A stretch of 64,000 bases of DNA, from contig NMRA01000504.1 of the NCBI GenBank assembly GCA_002633005.1, positions 147,571 through 211,570 on the forward strand, given 5' to 3'. Positions 1 through 11,900 of this stretch are shown piece by piece. A program made the translations under genes and the position numbers. The notes below the pieces were generated by a model that worked only from the letters and a program-made list of their open reading frames with translations, had not been told where the DNA came from and searched no databases. The stretch comes from Phoronis australis (lineage: Eukaryota; Phoronida; Phoronidae). Each line of letters opens with the position of its first letter. The stretch's first letter is position 1.

Positions 1-2726
1 GCTTTGTTTACAATAAAAGGGATTAAGCTGAAATAGATTCTTTATTTAAGGCAACAATTACAGTCTGATATGCTCTAATTACAATCAGTTATGTTGAAAC
101 AGCTTTGCATAGAACAGAGACGGTGTGTACAGAACCTGGAGTTAAGAAAATATTCACATCTGACGGCCCTCTATATTCAACACGTATATTTATCACTGCT
201 ACAAACACAATTAACACAGAACAAAATGTACACAATGGAAAAGCCTTGCTGTAAACGAGTTAAATAAACTAGATAAAAACGGACTCTAATTCTACCAGTC
301 ATGATGCACGTGCCTGCAACAAGCTTAGCATGCCGTAAAGCAATCTCCATGTTTATGCATTGTTTAAAATAAAACATCTACGTTTATCGACTACAACACA
401 ATGCACAGACAAGAGTCAGATAAAACAATACAAAAATAGTCCCTCCTCCTGTAGAAATAGTCCCATCCCAAAATATACGTCCGCCTTTACGTAAAATAAA
501 CAACCAAGAAATCGTTCTACATTCAAAGCGTTTCTGTACAGCTCGTGGTCAGGTGGCGACTCCTTGAGTTCATTTACACATTCACGTTGATGTTAGTCAC
601 CTGAAAGCACACGTAAACACAAGGCTACTGCAGATTGAAGAGAACATTCAGTGAAACAAATGCCCAAGAAGCAAGCACATAATGGATTTTTGACTTTTGA
701 CGACAAAAATATTCCAAAGGCGCATCATGAAATTTAGCTCATAGACCAGAAACAGTTAACTTAAAGCTTTTCCCATAATTTAACATTTCAGATTCACTGG
801 CCAATCACTTTATAGTGGTGGCCATTTTGTTCATTTATTCCCAAAAAACCAGCTTTTCACTTGCGTGGTGTCACTTAAAAAAACTGGCCTTACATGATGC
901 ACTCCTGAGTTCACCCTTAAATGCACAGTTTGGTGACTAGATTTTAAATACTTCATGAGTTTTACTATCAACACCCCTTTCATGAAGAGCCCATCAACAG
1001 GTCAGATGGCATCGATGACCCCTTCTACCACCTGGCTGGGTGGAGGAGACAGGGGGTACTCCTAAGGCAACGGCCAGTTTCTCGAAATTCTCACTGCTGT
1101 ACAGGTGAATGATGTGCCACTAGTCATCCAAACAGATAAACTTCCTCTTTTTTAAATAAAACAAATTTCAATTAAAGAAGGAAACCATGGCAACACTGTA
1201 ACTGTAATTTGGACATGAATTTCAAATAAGAAAACAGAAATAGAAGTAATCCGAGCTTGGAGATGGCATGCCACTTCACAAAAACAGAAAAGCAACAGTT
1301 CCATGCAATCTTCTTGAATCAACACATCACTGAGGGGATGGAACTCGTATGGATGAACGAACCAACCTCCTAAACCATGCCTTTGTAAAGCAAATACCCC
1401 AAGACAAGAACAACTTAACTTTGTTCCAAGAGAAACCCAATCATTTCGCAATAAAAATATGGAGAATTTGCCACAAAACGGGGAAAAGTTTAATAAAAGT
1501 TAAACCACCAATCACATTACAACAAAAATAAGTGCGTACCAATGAGTAAACCAAATTTCAAACAAACAACAGCAAAACAATTACAAAATAAACACGATCT
1601 ATTACTATTGTATATCACAAGTTTGTATGAAACATTGGAAAAATTAATAGGTGTGGTTCATTAGGTAGTAATATTTCAAGAATTAAGCTGCGTCAAAATA
1701 CTGGGCTGTAGTGTGCCCAGGCACAATGGGGTGACAACAAAGAGGGCCCGCAACTCAGATGGAGCTGGGGAAATGACAACACCTAACACATATTTCAATC
1801 CAGTAAGAAAATGTTACACAAGTGAGTGGCATTGCTGGCATTCTGGGATTGTTTCTTGGACATGGAGAACAACTTGGGATAAAACATTAGGACGGCATTG
1901 GAGAACTAAAAATGTTGACAGAATCGAAAATCGTTGGCATGCCAATGTCTGATAAGTTATTGACTAAGACATTAGCACTGCCTCGGCCAGATTCTGGGTT
2001 CAAAAGGTCACAGGTCACAGAGGGTAAACAAAACTAACACAGTGATCAGCGCATGCGTACTACCTCATCCAAGAAGCTGCGAGAAATGAAAGCAGGAAAG
2101 AATAGTTAAGACACGCCATAAATCGCGGTTTTCCGACGGCACAAGATGCTGAATACACTGGTGGCAAAATGCATACAGTCAATAACATCACATAGAATGT
2201 GAAGCAACAGTAATTGTAGCTGTGACAATAAAATATTTTCTTTTAAAACAAAATGCATGGTAAACTCTACATGAAGTGTCCAGCTTTCTAAAGCAGGGCA
2301 CCCTCAGTTGTAAATGCGACACTTCAGTCAACAACTCCAAATTGACAAAGACAGTTCCAATGTAACTGGGTACGCAAAGGATGCAACTTAACTCAATTAA
2401 TTTTGCTGCAAAAAACGCACAAGGGTGCGTTATTTGAAAAATGGTCGTATTATAAATTGAACTGAAAAGTATGATAAAAACCCCACTTGCAACTGGAGCC
2501 GCTGACAGTATATTTCCAAAAAAATCATCTTGTCCAATTTTGTCAAGTTTTGTCAAACATTTGGAATAAAATAAATTATAACGATTCTTGAAAGAACTAG
2601 TTAAAAAATTCGCTACAAAAGTTCATATTTTTTCAGTGAGTTGACAATCGTCATTCTTGGAACACTACCCTAGCAGCAGTTACATTAGAAAAAGTTCCAC
2701 AAGCAACAGTTTTCCTAGCAGTCAAT
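1..2726 (-). other. probable 3' UTR and downstream flank of the MPP gene
   Basis: No coding exon was found here on either strand. AATAAA signals on the minus strand lie at 839-834 and 46-41. Either could end the transcript, so the 3' UTR would be about 1.9 or 2.7 kb. The true end may lie outside the window. Confidence 0.4.
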
Positions 2727-2903
2727 TTAGTTTACCCAGTTAGCAGGCACCCAGGTGGCCTCTTTGCCGAGCCCTTCGCTGATCTTTGTCAACTCCTCAC
2801 GTGTCTTGTCGAAATCACTGTTGGTGATACTAGCGTCAAAATAGTGGCCGAACGTTCGCTCGATCCGCAAGCTTTCGTCATAAAGCCGACGGAAATCCTT
2901 GTC
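2727..2903 (-). CDS. MPP2/MPP6: MPP last coding exon
   Basis: 177 nt from acceptor CCTTGTAG to TAA at 2729-2727. It encodes [20 protein letters not shown], the final GK helices, and the family C-terminus WVPANWVN. It shows that the gene end is intact. Confidence 0.93.
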   Translation of the reverse strand, partial: DKDFRRLYDESLRIERTFGHYFDASITNSDFDKTREELTKISEGLGKEATWVPANWVN

Positions 2904-5900
2904 CTACAAGGAACAAAATACGTTTGAGAAGACTCAACTTAGCGATTACTTACATTCCACAAACTGAACACACTGGTTAAGGCAGAGCTGGTCAAGTATA
3001 TAATACTCAAGTACGAGGACAATAGTTTCTCTAGTTGGTCAAAACTTACTGTCTTGTCAACAGTGTCTACGCCCCTGTTTTTGCCCTCTTCATGCAATTT
3101 CTTCAATGTGTCCAAGCTGGCAGCACCAATAAAGACGGTGTAGGGCATGAACTCAGCGGTTCTCAGCTGCTTCATCGCCTACAAAAGCAGGAACAGACAG
3201 TTCTAAGAAAATCACGCTGGACTTTGTCCTGTTAGCATTTATCATATTTAACCACTTTTGACTGTGTCGAAATGTATTTTGTTCCTGTCCATTGACAAAT
3301 GCCGACTGCAGCAAGATCAATTGTGTAAAATGTCGATCAGTTAAGAAACTGATAAATGTGAAAGTAGTGCTTATACAGTGATATGGCAATGGTCAATTCC
3401 TAAGACCTAGCTAAATGTACTGTGTGAGGAATTAATGAATAGACAAAAAAGTTAGAAACTTGTATAACGTGTTACTTAACGTTAATCACAACAAAATCTG
3501 CACAAGCAAAAACAGATGATGAATGAAAGCAGCATTTACCTGCAGCGAGTTTGTGAGAGATCTATTAAATAAAGACAACAGATAACTAGTACAAAGCTTC
3601 ATTCGCAATAACTAATAAAATCCAACGGTCACATAAAAAGAGTCTAATAGTCCAAGAGTTAAACCAGCCTCTTAATTTGCTGCTATTATTGGTATCACTT
3701 GTTCTTTTTTCTAAATTCTCGCAGCTCCATAACCTAAAGATCACCTCTTCTAACAGTCCCAGCTCAGTATGTCCTAATGACAACAATCAATCACTCCATG
3801 CTCCCTCGCCATGCAACTCCCACCTCAGTATCCCAGCCACAACACTCCCCCCCAAGTTTCATACTGCAGAGACCCTCACATCCTTACAACGTCAACCCAA
3901 ATCAGACAACCCCTCAACTCCTCCTACAATTACACAACCTGGTCCTTACCCCACCTCCTTCACATCATGACTCCTCCCCCTGTCACTCACCTGTGTATTG
4001 ACATCCAATACTGCCACCTTGTCTGCCTTCAACATGTCTCTCACCGTGTCCAGCTTGGTGCCATAGAAGTTGCCACCATACTCTCCATGTTCGAGATACT
4101 TGCCAGCCTTGATGTCTGCCTCCATTTGTGACCTGTCACAGAAGTAGTAGTACTTCCCCTCCTCTTCACCCTCACGAGCGGCTCGCGATGTGCCTGACCA
4201 AGTGATTGACAGGTGTCACTTATACAAACCATTACACTTTTGCCCAATAGGATGATGACACCAGTTGAAGAATTGCTGAAGGCATTCCGCAAAAGCTAAT
4301 CCACAGGATGTCATCAATGGATATTTCATTCAACTCAGTACGATTCGAACATCTTAATTCAGTTTGCAAACATAAACTTTGAGTTGAGCAGATAATGAAA
4401 TTGACTGAACTGTTGAAAGGGGATAATCAAAGCCACTAGCGTGGAAAAAAATCTACAGATAGATCAATTAATTCATCAAAAGTCGTGCACTTGGCTGAAT
4501 TTCGCAACATGTCTACACAATGTTCAACTACTGACAGTAAACTGTTGGTGGTATCTAGTAACCCAGATGAGGTCACAGGTTAGATATGCACAGAGGTTAA
4601 ACCATTTTATTTGCTGAAAGGCCCCCGTCTCAAAGTCCAAAGACTCCTCAACAGGTGACAATGCTTGGATTCCATGGTAGAAATAGGCAAGTTCTGCAGT
4701 AGCCAAAATTCCAAAGCAGTAAAAGACAATAAAATATTGTTGACTAAAACAGTTTCCAATAAAATATTGCATAAATAATAGGGAAAAAACGACACAACAT
4801 GTGTTGTGAATGTCATACTCCAATAAATGCGGATGTTGGTGCCAGAATCCTAAGAACCCAATGACCACAGCCTTTCACACCAGGATTTACAATACACGTG
4901 CGGGATCACTAAAGTTCCATTCACACCACTTACTAAACTTCAACCTTCGGAGAAAGAATTTTTGCTAACACCATTAACCAACAACTTACAGCGGACAACT
5001 CCAGCATACTTGTCTGGCTCGTTCTCAATCATTTTATTTTTTAGACTCCTCCTACCAACACCTTGGGCACCGATGAGAACAAGAGCCTGGCGTCTGACAC
5101 CGGCTGGTAACTTAGCAACTTCCTCATAAGTGACAATTTCTCCTGCTTCATTTTCTGAAAAAGAAAGGTGCAAAATTAGCAAACCCAACAAAAAACAAAT
5201 AAACGTAATCAATTATAGCATGGTTTTTCTTTAAAACTGCAACACAAGATAACCAAGGTGATTTCCGTTTTGACAATAGAGCACTTACCTTCTACCAAAT
5301 GATCAGAACATTATATCGTAAACTGAGAAGAGTGCAGGTCAACTTACGATTTGCATTTTTGGCCACCTTGTAAGTTCCCTTCTTTTTCCTGGCCCAGCCA
5401 CACAGCACTGTTTCAAGTACATGCAAAGATAGCATTAGTGTCATTTCTGCGCACATAATCCAGTTCTTCTATGCTGACCAAGGAGTTTCAGATAATAATA
5501 ATAATAAACTAGACAGACTTCAACACAATTCTGTCAGTCTGTCAAACTTGGACGAACTTTTTGCCACATGTATCTGACAACTGGGAAAAACAGTTGTTGC
5601 AATAAAATAGCACCACTGTCAAACTATCGTCAGAGTTCAAAGTGACATCATAGCGCCTAGACACTTACTGATTACTTGTGGATGCCCTTGCAAGGCAAGT
5701 TGTTATGATTCTGACAAAGTGGACAGAGCCACACCTGTTGAGTTTGTCGAAAATTTGAGGGAATTGAAAAGTGTTCTACTCAAAGAGAAATAGACAAGAT
5801 TTTGTACGTCGATTTTTGACCTGTCCAGTTTATTTGGAAAACTACTGTATGATGTGACAGGCTAAAACTCGGTATTTTAGCCAAATTTTTGAAGAAACGT

Positions 5901-8900
5901 GAGCCTTGGAAGCAAAGACAATCAAATTACCTTAATAAGTTGAGATAATTCTGTGCCTCTTAAGAGAGCGTGTTCAACAAAAGGAGCAAATAATTAGAAC
6001 TTAGTCGGTGGGCCAGATCTCGTAGCGTTCATCCTTGTGAGTACTTTGGGGGGCAACCTAGTTTTTTCTATGTGGCTAGATAATATACCTATAAATCAAA
6101 TTCCAAAAAGTACCCACGTCTACACTTGCACATTTTTTTAGAAAAAGGTGTTTTTGTTGCACAAAATATGATGCACATTCCTGCCACTTGGTGGCGCTTT
6201 TCTATTGAATTGACCAATCAGAGAGCCAGATTGTATTGTTGTGCTTAGTTACTTCAATATGGCTGCTCCCATGGAGTTTGATGCCTGTATAATTCAAGGT
6301 TTATCAAACAGCACAAAATTGTGATGCCAGACCTAAAGAAGCTTAGGAAAGCTTCCTGACGAAATCTGATGGACTGTGGAACTCTGTAGATCAGTAGATA
6401 AAAAAGAAGAAGAGGTGTCACAAACGTTTGTGAAGAAAACAGCTGCATGTCCTGGTGTAGCATACACAGTATACTGCTGAGTGCTGTAGACTAGAAGACC
6501 AAGTGTCAGACCAAAAAATTGAAATGACATAGAACGGCATAGCAACGTTTCAAGGCACCAGCAGTAGTACTAAAGCTGAAGTTGGTGAAAGTGATACAGA
6601 TGTTATCCAAGATTTCCTAAGAAAACCAATTATACTTCCAATATCTGAAACACCCAATTAACCTGAACAAGATAGGAACATTCTGAAACATGAGTGTATC
6701 ATTTGTTAGCATGAAAAGTACATTATGGATCATATTTCAAGAAAGAGCAAGAAGTATAGCTTTCAAATACAGGTACGTGTTTTTGAAAGGTGGTGTTTTC
6801 CAGGTGTGCTTCAGTATTCTCACCAGTTGTTTTTTTAACTTGTTCAGCCCCTTGGCTGCCTAGGCCTTAGACAATACCGCTGACCCAGTAGAGACGGTGA
6901 TCATACCATAGGTACCGGTACTCCATATGCCGGATGCTTTTCGGCAAATTATGTTCCTATATGTTTAAAAGTACCGCGTAGAGAGATGCCTCTGAGGAGG
7001 TCGTTAATGTTTTCATTTGTTCCCAGTTTAAACAAATACTCCTGCAATCCTATTTTTCGAACACGTACTCCATTGTTCAGTTGTCACATCGACACTGCTT
7101 GCGCTAAGGGATAATCATATGGTGTTATACTGTGGGTGTGATTTTAAAGCACTTTAAGTCAAAAATTTTTGAGAAGGTTAAATGGAGTAGATGGTTGCAA
7201 ACAACATGCCCAAGTGGCCGTCATCCCCTGCCGTAGTCCTGGGATAGGGGGAACCTCTTCTCAGTTTTTTGTAGAGTTGCAATTATAATTAAATTAAAGT
7301 GCCTAAGTGGCCATCGTCGTCGTCGTAATTTGAGGACGATGGAAGCCACTGTCCATTTCGTCAAACGTCGATTACTTTAAGTGTAAATCGATTGACTATG
7401 GTTTGAGCATCTGATTTAAAAAAATTAAATTTCAATCACTGCACTGGTATATCAGCTGATTTATTTTCAGTTGCATCAACTAATCTAATTATTAGATGAT
7501 CAACATTTTTAGGCGACAGATCAGACGGCATGTAAATTTGTNNNNNNNNNNNNNNNNNNNNNNNNNNNNNNNNNNNNNNNNNNNNNNNNNNNNNNNNNNN
7601 NNNNNNNNNNNNNNNNNNNNNNNNNNNNNNNNNNNNNNNNNNNNNNNNNNNNNNNNNNNNNNNNNNNNNNNNNNNNNNNNNNNNNNNNNNNNNNNNNNNN
7701 NNNNNNNNNNNNNNNNNNNNNNNNNNNNNNNNNNNNNNNNNNNNNNNNNNNNNNNNNNNNNNNNNNNNNNNNNNNNNNNNNNNNNNNNNNNNNNNNNNNN
7801 NNNNNNNNNNNNNNNNNNNNNNNNNNNNNNNNNNNNNNNNNNNNNNNNNNNNNNNNNNNNNNNNNNNNNNNNNNNNNNNNNNNNNNNNNNNNNNNNNNNN
7901 NNNNNNNNNNNNNNNNNNNNNNNNNNNNNNNNNNNNNNNNNNNNNNNNNNNNNNNNNNNNNNNNNNNNNNNNNNNNNNNNNNNNNNNNNNNNNNNNNNNN
8001 NNNNNNNNNNNNNNNNNNNNNNNNNNNNNNNNNNNNNNNNNNNNNNNNNNNNNNNNNNNNNNNNNNNNNNNTTGTTCAATACAATGGCACTGATGGGACC
8101 ATATTACTTGTTTTACAAAAAAGTCACCAAAACTGTTGTTTTTACAAATATAAGTTTACTAAGCTCTTTGGTGATTATTAGGTAACTTCAAACTCAAATT
8201 TCTCAAAAATGTGCAACTTTATATGTGAGAACTTTTTAGATTTTGAAAACACTCTAATAAATGAATTAAAAAACACCAAAATAAAATTGCCCCCCTAAAG
8301 TACTCACAAAAACCATTTTCTAGAGGCCCTGCAAATTCTGGCCCACCGACTAAACTGCACTGTGGTGATCAGCTGCCGTAAACTCACAAGAACTTTTGAC
8401 TTGGTCCTGTTTTGGCTCGGTATTTATTGCTCGCCTTTTCTCTTCTACTGCTCGTGATGGAATGAGTCCCGTCTTGTCCGTACCATACTTCTTGGCCTAA
8501 CAAGACATTACAGCAGAGGTGCTCTCAGAATGCACAACACCACAATAATGTAGAATACACAATTAAATCCACTATTTACATATTATTGATTACATTTATT
8601 TTGCGGTAAATTCTGATTCAATCTAACAATCTTAGGCCCCGATACAATCCTTTCCAGTGCAACCTTCCAAGCTAGTGCTCAAAAATTTAAAAGTATGTGT
8701 TTAGCTCAATTTATTACTTGTAACTATAGGTATCAAAATGCTTCTTGCAAAAAGTGGTCAGAAGCAGCACTCCATAGTCGAAGCACACCACCACAATCTT
8801 GAGCGGGATCTACACAATCAAATGCCTATTAGAGATCTATGAAGATCAACCATACTTACCTGCCACCAACTCTTGTCTTCCATACTTGTAATCTGGAGGA

Positions 8901-11900
8901 TGTCTCCTTTTTGGAATGCTAAACCGGAAGCTTTGTTGGCAATGAGGTTATCCTTTGCTGGTTCATAGCTAAAATGAGCTTTCATGTAAACCTGAAAGTG
9001 GTATTGTTGCACCAAGTTAATACCGTCATTGTTACAGAGATTCAAACATGCAAGATTGTACATTCCAAAAAAATTTACGGTAGCTTTCAAAAAGTTGCCA
9101 GAACGTCAAACTTTCACACCAAGAAGTTCAGGTAAATTTCCTCGAGTGAATTACTAATTTCATTGTATGTTTTCGCCATGACAAAGCTAAGCCATTTTTT
9201 ATGAATCTTTTTTATAAAACTATTGTGCAATTTTAGAAACGGAAAATTTGTTACACGACAACTTTCTTCCAATATGTAGTAACTTTAAAAACGCAGGCAA
9301 TAATATACTGACCACTTTCTGATCCTTGCTCACATAGTTGGGCAGCACTTTCAAAGTGATTGTAGAGCCCGTCGTCTTCTTGACCACGTCCATCAGTCCC
9401 TCTGGTGTGTTGACTTCCTGACCGTTGACCTCTCGTACCACGTCGCCCACATGCAGCAGGCCTAGTTTATCCACAGTGCTGTTTGCCATGATGCGTGTAA
9501 TCACCAGGTTGTCGTTTTCAACACTCACAGTGATACCCTGGCAATAGGGCAGCAATGAGGAGTTAACTCAGGGTGATAGATGCCAAAAATTCCAAATCAA
9601 AAAGGCCTTTCTTGTTTAGGAAAGGGTTAACAGCCGACGCACGTAATTTAAGGGAGAGGTACTACTCTTTATATGTCTGTCAACAGGTGTTTGTTTTGTA
9701 CATGGATTTACCCTTAACCAATTTGATGTGCAATAAGTGACACCTATTTGTCATGCTAGTAAGATCTCCAACTACACAAGCTAAACAACTCCATTACAAT
9801 TTTATTTTGTTTAGGTCAGTGCAAAACTAGTTCCTATTTTCCAGATGCCGACTTGTCAGTCTGCCAAATTCAGAGGAAAAATTTTCATGCAAAAACTGTC
9901 ATAGGTAGACGTATTACATAAATATATAGTAATCCATTTTAACTTTCAATCGACAGATTCAACTGTAGAAATGTTGCTCACAAAAAAATTAATATTGAAA
10001 AAATCAAAACAATTTTAAAAATCCTTTACCGCATTTACTGTTCTTTACAATTTCACCAAGAGCTCAGAAAAGATACTCACCAGAGGTTCATCAGGGTTCT
10101 TACGAATGCCAACCATGCGTACGGCGTCGGTGGGCCCCGCGCCAGAGACATCACCGTCCTCCTCTGGCAGAAGTTGGTCTAGGTTCACCTCGTAGTTCTT
10201 ATTGGCTATGTCATCGTGAGCTTCAGCCAGAGCCTGCAACAGCGAGTAGGCGATGTTAACAATTTTTTATAAATGAAGGTTAATGTTTAAGGTATTATCT
10301 TCAATTGTTATTCTTCCTAGAGGTCAATGGCACAGTGAGGATATTGAAGTATGACGGATTTCCTACGAGAAGCATAGCCACTGTTGACGAATGATGGTCA
10401 TTAAACTTAACTGCATTGAACAGGGGATCATGGTCTACTTGCAATTTTACTGATTTACCGTGCAAAAAATATCAAAATTTACAATTGAAAATGGGAACAA
10501 AATAATGTACATAAGCATTACGATAGCTAATCGACAGTTTGAACAAGACCAACATTGAAATAGAATCAATACATTGCCAGACAGTGTAAATGTATCGATT
10601 AGCGAATGCAACAATTTGAATTTTGTGCAATCCCAATGCTTACCTTGAAATGGGCATCTTCTAAAATCTTGTTCAGACTGGAGACTTCCTCTTCAGAACT
10701 GTGAGGTTCTAGACCAGTCAAGACATCTTTAACCAGTGATATAAAATCCTTGCTGGAAGGCTCTGGATTCTCATCCCCTTCTAGGTTGTCTTGAGTCTGC
10801 AAAGATTTATTGGTATCAGAAACAAACACCAATAGTTGGATCAATGTCAAAGAAGCTCAATGTCCGTACAAGTTTACTATGGGCAAACCAATCTTGAATT
10901 GGAATGTCGGACACAAACCCAAATGGCCAACCAGCAAATCCTGGCAAAATGTGCAAAGAGAGTGGAGTTCAAACTAGGTTGAAAATATCTAGACAATCAG
11001 TTAACATCAAGAAAAGACCCACATCAGTAGAGGATGCGATAAAAGCAAGTTTTTCTGATTACAGAAGAGAACTGGGGGATCTGGGTACCAGCTGTAGGCC
11101 GTACCGGCCAGGGCACTGCGAAATTTGCACTACAAAAATGAAAATTGGTACAGTGACATAGCCACGTGTTTAAACCTGAATTCTATGTTTGTACTGGGAA
11201 ACTGCTGGGAATGCCTTATATTCAGGGAGTAGAAATGGCCCTCTAACAATGGAGCGCAGCGCTGAGTACTCTCTTAAAAACTCTTCTAAGGCACTGCATA
11301 CACTTTTAACACAATCAAAACCTTTTACCAGGCATAACTTTCAGCACACGGTTGTGGGTCAAGTTCTATGACAAGGGTTTTACTTGTGCACGTTAAGACT
11401 ATTAGCCGTGTGAGCCTACTGTTTTACAGGGTGTCCTAAAGATTCAGCTTCGCTGGCAAGGGTTTGACAGCCATTGTTAAGCTTTGATTATCACCCTGAC
11501 ATGGTCACATGATATTCAATACTGCAGTTCCGTACTCATTTATACCGTCGCTAAGTGGAGTTCATGGCAGTGCAATTCATTTTCCAACGCCATGCAAATC
11601 TGTGTGCATTCACCAGCTACATAAGGCTCACACTTTGATGCACTGTTGACGTTTACTTCACCAGTACACCAGCAGGCACCCAGTAAATAAGTACCTTGAC
11701 TAGACTTAGTACCACAGGGTCAGACAGGAACTCCTTCAGGAACTGAGTATCATCTTCACTGGCACCAACATCCCCGAGGTCACCAATCTTGTCCACTATC
11801 TCACCAATGGCAACTGAAACAGAAGAAACATCACATCAATAGTCACAGATGACATCACGGCCTGGACTCTAACCTTTGTCAAAATTATTTTCCACTCACC

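Noticed and set aside
3677-4131. Three overlapping Pro/Ser-rich plus-strand ORFs
   Set aside because: Caused by a G-poor C-rich intron tract and antisense to an MPP exon at the 3' side.
7492-8185. Long ORFs across 7.5-8.2 kb
   Set aside because: They consist of N-run translation.
10904-11371. Two plus-strand ORFs of 85 and 60 codons in an MPP intron
   Set aside because: A CxxC stretch is present but no family or splice context; possibly a transposon scrap, not supportable.
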